Source of the DNA: Phyto melanocephala
Lineage: Eukaryota > Arthropoda > Insecta > Diptera > Rhinophoridae
Length of the DNA stretch: 64,000 nt
Assembly: GCA_941918925.1 (NCBI GenBank)
Contig: OW799233.1
Coordinates: forward strand, 145,516,223-145,580,222
Direction of reading: 5' to 3'
The stretch's first letter is position 1, and every line of letters starts with the position of its first letter. Below the pieces are notes generated by a model. That model saw only the letters and a list, made by a program, of their open reading frames with translations, was not told the origin of the DNA and did not search any database. A program made the position numbers and the translations under genes. Shown piece by piece: positions 56,979 to 64,000 of this stretch.

Positions 56979-58792
56979 TATTCTATAAAAACCGACTGCC
57001 ATTAATACACCTCTCATATTCGTATAAGATAATTTTATAATTGTTCTTAATTCCTTGGTAATAGTTTCAAATATAAAATCAAAACATTCAAACGTTTGGT
57101 CTAACGTGTAAATTGTAGCTTGACCGCAGTGAAACTAAAATTTTTACTTTAGATTTTAATTACGTTTGTGATAACTTTTATTTCCAAATTTACGCAAAAC
57201 ATTACATGAGGTTCTTATATAAGTGTGACTTAGTAAAATCAAATTATAAAAAAATTGGAAAAAGTGCAATAAATAAAGAAAAGAATAACAACAATAGAAA
57301 AATATTACCTTAGCAGAATATTTTTTTCTCACTCAACAATGGTAGGAAATATGAAGACAATAATTATTTAATTACCGAATTATATTTCTTTACAATTTGT
57401 GAATTAATTAGACGATATTAACAACCTACACTAAAATACAAAAAAAAAAAAAATTATTGCTGATAATAAATTTATAGTATAAATTCAAAAATTAATTCCA
57501 CTTGCCAGAAAATGCTTGGTACTTGGCTGGTGTTGATAAAAAAAACTATTTTATCACAATTAAAATTTGATTTCTTTATAATTAAACCAAAAATTATAAA
57601 TATTATTAACTTTAAAGCCAAAAATAATATCTAATAAATATCTTTGTATTAAAAATTAAAAAATAACTTTAAATAATAAAAAAACAAAACTTCTTTTCTT
57701 CTCTTTTATGCTTTTCTATGAGATACGTTATTTTCGCTGTCACATTTTAGTCTAACCTGTTAAAAATATGACAAAAAAAAATTTATGTGAAAAATAAAGA
57801 TAAACCTTATTTATCTATATTAATAAGTTCATTGGCAGACTACATTTACATTTTTTATTAAAAAAATTCTGAACAAATTGAAACAAAATTTAAAAAACCT
57901 TTTCCTGTAAAATTTGGTTTTTATAGGTTAACGCTCTATATAATTAAACTAATATTTATATGTATAAGCTCACTTAAGAGTTCACCGTCCTACTGTACAC
58001 TTATGGGTTGTTGAAAGTCGCCTTATTAAAAGAAAGTCTTTAGAAAAATTTTACATTTTCTAAAGACTACATCACATAAAAATGCTATTATTTTAATTAT
58101 TAGAAAAAAAAATTAAAAATTTTCCAGAGGTTTTTGTAAGAAGTTTCGTTCTTTTTTGAATTCATTAAAAGTATAAAAGATTTCGAAAGAAAAAAGTCAT
58201 AGTTTTGAATATGAATACGTACATGCACTATATTCATAAAATTCACTTTTAAAAGAAAATGAGCGAAAAAGAATGCCTACATGCCGGTACGGTAGTAGTG
58301 TTGCCAGCAGTGATATTAATAAATACTAAATTTTACCGGGGAAAAATCAATTTTTTTTTATAAAGATAAAGAATAGATAATAAAATTTTTTGTACTTTGC
58401 CTTTATAAAATTAGCAAATGCTGACTCAAAATATTATTTCTATTGATATTTTTTCAAGTACAATATTAATTTATTGTTAAAAAAATTATAAGAGAAATTA
58501 CTGTTTTTATGAGAAATTAAAAAAATTGGATTTAATGCCTTAAATAATTGTTTGAATTTTTAAGTTGATTTTAAATATTAAGAAAAAGAAACTAATTAAG
58601 AGCTAATGTATATATTTTCAAGCGATCATGCAAATAAAAACGCTAATATCAATTTATTTAATTCTAACCTGGCAACAATAATATTATTTCATTTAAAACC
58701 TGCATACCTTAAAGGTGTATTGTAAAAAAGCAATTAAAACAAACTGTTCCATAAGGCAAACAGACAAGCACAAGGATATGTTAACATACATA
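56979..58792 (+). other. Intronic sequence, no gene seen
   Basis: AT-rich noncoding DNA, no element ends recognised. Confidence 0.4.
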
Positions 58793-60415
58793 CAGTACTG
58801 GTCAAAACATTTGGAACTGGGATTGCGTTTGTAATTTTCTTTGATGTATTTTGTTCAAATAACACTAAGTTACTAAAATTTATTTTTTATAATATCTTCA
58901 TACATTGTTTTTTGTTAAAAAAATAAAAAAAAAATAATAACGTTAAATTAAAACAACAACAGAATTAAAATAAATGGATGTATACAAAATGCAGGTGTTC
59001 AAAACATTTGCAACTCTTTAAGTATTTAACAGAAAATACAATAAATAATTTTATTGCTCAGTATTTGGTAGTGTAGCCATTATTTTTTATAACTTCTGAA
59101 CACCTCTTAGGCATTTAGGCGATGAGATTTTTAATAAAATCGTCAGAAAATTCATTCCACTGCTTCTCAAACTGGATGAAAAGTTCATCACAATTTCGAT
59201 ATACATTATTGCCAATATTTCGTTTTACAATCATCCACATATTCTCAATCGGGTTGAGATCGAGAGCTTAAGGCGGCCATAACATGGTATTAATTTTATT
59301 ATCCTCCAGCCAAGCTTTACAATCCCTGCCGTATGTTTGGGCACGTCGTCGTGCTGGAAGGTCCATGATAGTAGCATTTCCCATTCAGCATACGGAAGCA
59401 TAACAGAACTCAAAAGATCTCTATAGATTGTGGTCGTCATGTTATTAAATATGCCATGAATTGGGCCAATCCCATTTCTTAAAAAACACCCCCACACCAT
59501 AATGTTTCACTGTGGCAGTTGTGTCTAACAGTGACTCTTCCATCTGATCCCCGGAGGTTGAATTTTGACTCGTCTGACCACAATACATTCTTCCAATGCT
59601 GTTGAGTCCAATTTTAAAGGCTACATCCAAAATCAAGGCGAGCCTTTTGGTTTTTTTCTGACACAAACACAAAAAAGTGCACCTGTAACTTCTAAGAACA
59701 TATTCTCGGGCCCTTCTTTTAATGGTGGAATGACTGGCATCTATAAAAGTTCAGCTTTAGCTTCTCTAGGAACGGCTTTGGGGTGTTTTGTAAAAAAATT
59801 CTTGATTTTCCGATCTTCTCTTACAGTTGTAACATGGGGTCTACCACCTTTATGAGTTGTATAGATGTTACCATTATAAACAATGCGCGAAATAGTTGAT
59901 TTTGGAACAGAGTACTTTATAGAAATATCTTTTTTAGAAAGTCCATTTCTAAAACCATTTAATAATTTTTATTTAAAATCAAAATTGTTTTTCTTTCCTG
60001 CCGTTTTTACTAAAATTCTTCTGACGATTTTAAAGCTTTCGACAGTTAGTCATAGCTGTTAAAGAACAATAATTATAGTCAAATTTTTTAAAAAATATAA
60101 AGGCCCAAATCTCACATTATTGAAAAGGATTGCAGTTACCTTTATTTCCTAGAATTTGCTAGTATAAATTGCTTCGTACAGAGTTAGAGTACTGAGAGTT
60201 GCAAATGTTTTGAACACTTGCATAATGAATACACCCAATATCATAAATTTTTTTGTAGTTTTAGTTTAATGTTGTTAATTTTTTTATTTGTTTGACAAAA
60301 ACAACGTATGTAGATATTAAAAAAATATATTTTAGTAACTTATTGTTATTTGAACATAATAAATCTATGAAAATAAAAAATTCAATCCCAGTTCCAAATG
60401 TTTTGACCAGTACTG
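58793..60415 (-). mobile_element. Tc1-like transposon with matching ends
   Basis: Inverted ends CAGTACTGGTCAAAACATTT are identical at the two termini for at least 33 bp and are flanked by TA (58791-58792, 60416-60417). 1,623 bp. The preserved ends suggest relatively recent movement, while the transposase inside is broken, so mobility would have been in trans. Confidence 0.92.
59115..59990 (-). pseudogene. Tc1 DD34E transposase, disrupted
   Basis: Helix-turn-helix island near 59960-59880: GLSKKDISIKYSVPKSTISR. Then MYCGQTSQNST (a degraded first-Asp region), VMVWG-like MVWGCFLRNGIGPIHG, FQHDDVPKHTAG with the second Asp, and WPP-stop-ALDLNPIENMWMIVKR with the Glu, ending FEKQWNEFSDDFIKNLIA and TAA at 59115. 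There is an in-frame TAA just before LDLNPIE and frame changes upstream. Not functional. Confidence 0.85.
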
Positions 60416-60902
60416 TATATGCATAAGTAATGTAATATGGTTAGAATTTCTGCTTATTTTATTTATATACATACAGGGTAGACAGGGTAGCGTAAAACTA
60501 ACGCTAGGGTTCGAATGTTTAATAACTTAATAGTAATTAGTTAATTTTTTTTTATTAAGTAAAATAATGGGAGAATATTTTTGGCTTAAGAATGAAAAAT
60601 TATATCCCGCAAAGAAAATTATATCCCAGAAGAAAATCGCAATTTCATTAATAATTTAATAGTGAGCTATGAATACTATTTCCATTTAAATGATTTTTTA
60701 AACAAGCAAAATTCTATGATATGGAATATAAAAAAAAACAGTAACAATTACATCCTCTAAAGTGTACTTTTTGTTGCGGCGAATCGTCTGAAAGAATAAT
60801 TTTTCCACATTTCTTTGAAACTGCACATGGCGTCTCTGAACGGTTTATGGTGCTGAATATCAAACGATTCTGGAAAATTTTTTGAGGCCAGCCATAGAAA
60901 AT

Positions 60903-61263
60903 CATCCACAGTTACACCCACACTGCAAGAGATACAATGGCTCTGTTACGGGACCTCTTTGGTGAACACATTATTTCGCGCAGAAGCGATTTCAATTGGG
61001 TGTCACGTTCACCGGATTTAAGGGCGCTAGACTTTTTTCTTTGGGGTTATTTAAAAGAAAGGGTATAAGTAAATAAGCCAGCAACCATGCCACAGCTAAA
61101 ACAACCAAAAAACATTCTCAATGAAATTAAAGCCATAAGACCAAAAATATCACGAAAAGTTTGGCAAAATGTACTGAAAAGAGCACGAATGTACGAAGCG
61201 GAAAATGGCCACCATTTGTGGAATATAATTTTTAATACTTACTCCAAAAATATTCCCCATTAA
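60903..61263 (+). pseudogene. Mariner-type transposase C-terminal third
   Basis: Reads THTARDTMALLRDLFGEHII, then SRRSDFNWVSRSPDLRALD followed by FFLWGYLKERV, a stop, VNKPATMPQLKQPKNILNEI and RMYEAENGHHLWNIIF to a stop at 61263. The HTAR motif normally follows the second catalytic Asp (DGATAHTAR); here that Asp is not preserved. The spacing from its position to the final Asp in RALDFFLWG is 41 residues, hence the DD41D assignment, by alignment rather than by intact residues. Confidence 0.7.
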
Positions 61264-61276
61264 TATACTTTTGAAC

Positions 61277-61311
61277 AAAATAATAATAATAAATAATAAT
61301 AATAATAATAA
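61277..61311. repeat. (AAT)n microsatellite
   Basis: About eleven AAT/TAA units inside the mariner-type element, between the transposase stop and the right inverted repeat. Confidence 0.9.
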
Positions 61312-61372
61312 ACCATTTAATAAACAAGATATTAAGCATTCAAACCCTAACGGTAGTTTTGCTCCACCTTTT

Positions 61373-62111
61373 ATAAATACATATATATATACATATGTAT
61401 ATGTGATATGTATATATATATATTTTTAAAACTTTAAACTACTACTGCTAATATTCTAAAGGATGTTATTGTTTGTTGTTGCCCAAACAAGCATCAGAGT
61501 CTGTTGTTCGTGACGCTAAATAAAAACAAAACGTACGAAAAAACTTTTTGTTCTTGTGAAAGTTGTTGTTTTGTGTTGTATTGCTATCTTACAGAAGCTT
61601 TAAATTACGCTTCAAAGATCAAAAAACCCTAATTGTTCAAGATAAGATGCGTTCAAAAACAAAAATCTTAATAACACAACAATACCAACATGCCGTACTT
61701 ATATCCAGGCACATGTACGTACTAATATAAATAACTAAGAAATCGAGTATAAAAATGTAGAATATTATGAACAGGAGTATTACTAGTTGTGAGAGTTTGA
61801 ACCATATTAAAAGCCATAAAAAAGTAAAAGTTTATATAAATTATTATGAAGAGCAATAAACCAAAGTTTATAAAATTAAACAGTGTGCGTTTTTATTGTC
61901 AAAAATTTCTCTCCGAACATTCTTAAAATCTAAAAACAAAATGAAATTCTGTTGATATTAGCTTTTTTATTACAGTTTTGGTGGATTCGTAGATAATAGA
62001 AATAAATGAAGGTTGTTTATGGTTTTAGTGAATTGTTTTACTCTACACCTACAATTGAAACTACCAAGGATTTGCTAACAAAAAAGAAAACAAATTTGCT
62101 AAACTTACGAA
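61373..62111 (+). other. Intronic sequence, no gene seen
   Basis: AT-rich noncoding DNA; alternating TATATACATATG run at 61380-61425. Confidence 0.4.
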
Positions 62112-62670
62112 TACTTAGGGTTAGGTTAGGTAGAACAGGCAGTTATTATGCAGCTCATTTGGATCCATCATAATGATTACTTCGTGATACCTGTAAGAGA
62201 TTAAGAGAAATGAGAAAAATATTATTATTAGCACCGAATAATAAAAATAAAGATAGAAAGCGACTTGTACTATTTGATTCGTAAACCGCTTCGAAAGGAA
62301 GTACTTTACTGGTCCAGGTAACCACACAGACTGCCTAATAAAAGACAAATTTCAGCAAAACTAATCATCTCCGACACTTTATGTAGACTGCAATCCCCGA
62401 AAATTTCCGATCGAATTTTTTCCAGTGCCGGACATTGACATAAGAAGTGATATGTAATCTCCTTCTCCTCTGCGTCAAAATAGCTTTAAAGAAGTCACTA
62501 TAAGGTAATCTAATTTTTGCAGTCATTATATAGCCGAAATTGCTTTCAGCCGCTTCTCAATAAATCCAAGAAGCAGCTTGGAGCGCTGTGGATTCGTTTT
62601 AGACCATGTCATCCTCGCAATCTTACATCCATTTCGTCTGACCCGATATACAGAGATACGTATGTATACG
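62112..62670 (-). pseudogene. LINE C-terminal relic
   Basis: Minus-strand islands: MTWSKTNPQRSKLLLGF and IEKRLKAISA near 62610-62540, then in another frame YSDFFKSYFDAEEKEITYH and FLCQCPALEKIRSEIFGD ending SLCGYLDQ-stop near 62310. This is the Cys-containing tail following RNase H in LOA/I/Jockey-like LINEs. The 3' end has the TTAGGGTTAGGTTAGG type shared with other relics. Confidence 0.7.
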
Positions 62671-63740
62671 AAATTTGCAAGCACAGAAGGGTATCCACAG
62701 GCCCATTTGTTGCAGATAACTGATTATCATATGCTATCTAATATATGCCACTATTCTCCTAGAACTAAATTGCTGCCTCTCTTCATGTTATTTATCATTG
62801 CACTAAAGCACTAACGTGTCATTAATAAGGATCAAAAACATGTGCTGCAAATTAAACAAAATTTTTTTATTTAAAGTTTAGCAGAGATACATACATACAA
62901 TACTTGTAAATAAATCAATAATATGGCAACACAAATCAAATATACCTTAATTCAAAAAGTATAACAACGCAAAACGAAGCAACGTAAATGGGGCTCGAGG
63001 TTAAAACATTGGATTTTAAATGCATAAATAATGATTAATTTCATATGTTTATAAAGCCTTTAAAGAATTCTTCAAATGGCGATTTTATTAAAAAAATGCA
63101 CTTTTAATACCTATAATAAGTACATATTAAAACAGGAATATCATATATTCTAAAATAATTGAAGTTCCCTTAATAGTTTTTGTACTTTTAAAAAGCAGTT
63201 CTTTATTGTTCAGTAGTTAATATTTTTAGTTCTTTTATGGTGATATTTAATATTACCAAAAAAAAAAAAACATTTTTATTTATTTTGTTTTTTTTTTTGC
63301 TAAAACTGTAGTTCTGTGGTTTGCCCTGTATGTGGCTTATAGCCAGTTGATGGACTTTTTTATTGTTTTCTTATTTCCATAAAAACTTAAGTACATTTAT
63401 AAAAATCCAAATAGAATTTTTAATGCATATATTTATGTAAGTATTTGTTTTTATGTCTATAAGTTTGCGTGAGATAATACACTATTACAAGCTTAACTTA
63501 TGCTGAAGAAAAAAAAAAATACCGGAACGAGTATACCTATTGGTTATATGTTAGCTGTTTTTTTATTATTTTATTACCACCTTCCTTGCTTAATGTGTTT
63601 TTATGTATTTTTTTTAACAGTAGTAACAGCATATGCATTTGTGCTTTATTTTCCATGTCCTCTTTTAGATTTGGCAAATTAAATTTACTAATTAAATCAA
63701 TATAATTAATTTTTAGCGCACCCTTAATAAATTTTTGTAT
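62671..63740 (+). other. Intronic sequence, no gene seen
   Basis: AT-rich noncoding DNA. A 60-codon hydrophobic frame at 63500-63682 is T-rich and probably chance. Confidence 0.4.
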
Positions 63741-63960
63741 TAACTATGGTATAACAGGTGCTAGCAGAACATACCTGAAGCACACTTTAAGAGCTCTACT
63801 ACGCTTGCCACAATTGCATTAGTCTGTTATGGATATTCTAGCGCTCTACGGATTCATGAAATTATTAGAAATGTGGAGTTCTTGTGGGATATACAAAAAT
63901 TACAAAAAATATAATTTATTACTCTATAGCGAGGATCAATTTATCAATAAATTTTTCAAA
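63741..63960 (+). pseudogene. LINE fragment between RT and RNase H
   Basis: Reads YGITGASRTYLKHTLRALLR followed by LPQLH-stop, resembling the ITGAxRTTPxxALxALLxLPPLH segment between RT and RNase H of LINEs. It continues to the window edge region without further clear motifs. Plus strand, unlike most relics here. Confidence 0.5.
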
Positions 63961-64000
63961 GGGTCCTAACTATGTGCAATTATACTGCGTTATTTGAGGC

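Larger units (their letters stand above)
60481..61372 (+). mobile_element. Deleted mariner-type (probable DD41D) element
   Basis: Imperfect inverted ends of about 45 bp: AGGGTAGCGTAAAACTAACG..AGGGTTCGAATG (left) against AGGTGGAGCAAAACTACCG..AGGGTTTGAATG (right, reversed). Flanking TA on each side is plausible. At 0.9 kb it is shorter than a full mariner, and only the C-terminal third of a transposase remains. The ends share AGGGTRG with the MITE family at 46862, suggesting related elements. Confidence 0.7.

Noticed and set aside
63500..63682. Second hydrophobic 60-codon frame
   Set aside because: Same reason: T-rich low-complexity sequence, no motif.

Overview
The window looks like one very large, AT-rich first intron (or intron plus flank) of a higher-fly genome, filled with decayed transposable elements. 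The best host guess is a calyptrate or blowfly-like dipteran. This rests on the repeats: DINE-1-like Helentron derivatives with a GTCC/GTCT microsatellite core, canonical Helitrons, Tc1/mariner-type DNA elements (DD34E, DD37E and probable DD41D), a piggyBac relic, hAT-like MITEs and non-LTR retrotransposons with RNase H. No bacterial gene organisation, CRISPR array, rRNA gene or intact tRNA gene is visible.

Layout. Positions 1-1018 hold a probable 5' leader and one coding exon (880-1018) of a secreted or membrane protein, followed by a consensus splice donor. No further exon of that gene could be recognised. From about 1.5 to 10.9 kb there is a hAT-like element, two dead LINE copies (minus strand), an intact-looking tRNA-derived SINE and a hAT MITE built of GATTGCAATC/GATTTCA words. 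From 13.4 to 18.4 kb is a nested stack: a Helentron-like element hosts a 3.4-kb foldback element (0.8-kb arms) that hosts a DD37E transposon, plus a separate mariner-type MITE. From 21 to 31 kb lie Helentron-like copies, palindromic MITEs, a second SINE fragment and a Helitron with 120-bp internal repeats. From 33 to 41.4 kb lie a piggyBac remnant carrying a MITE, another LINE with a nested Helitron, a mariner relic and a nearly intact Tc1-like element with IR/DR ends. At 42.4-43.2 kb a TIR element with a perfect 8-bp target duplication carries a fragment of the host reptin (RuvBL2) gene. From 44.4 to 55 kb lie several more Helentron-like copies, three of the family's copies in the window bearing the same mariner MITE at the same internal site. 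From 56.5 to 64 kb lie a short Helitron, a Tc1 DD34E element with perfect ends but a broken transposase, a deleted mariner-type element and LINE fragments.

How the parts relate. Apart from the first exon, nothing looks like a working host gene. The information here is mostly stratigraphic: target-site duplications and empty sites allow insertion orders to be read directly. The most interesting objects are the reptin-capturing TIR element, the long foldback element (a potential hairpin RNA if the intron is transcribed) and several short TIR families that may be undescribed. Family names rest on motifs read by eye; no database search was possible, and boundaries without a stated target duplication are approximate.
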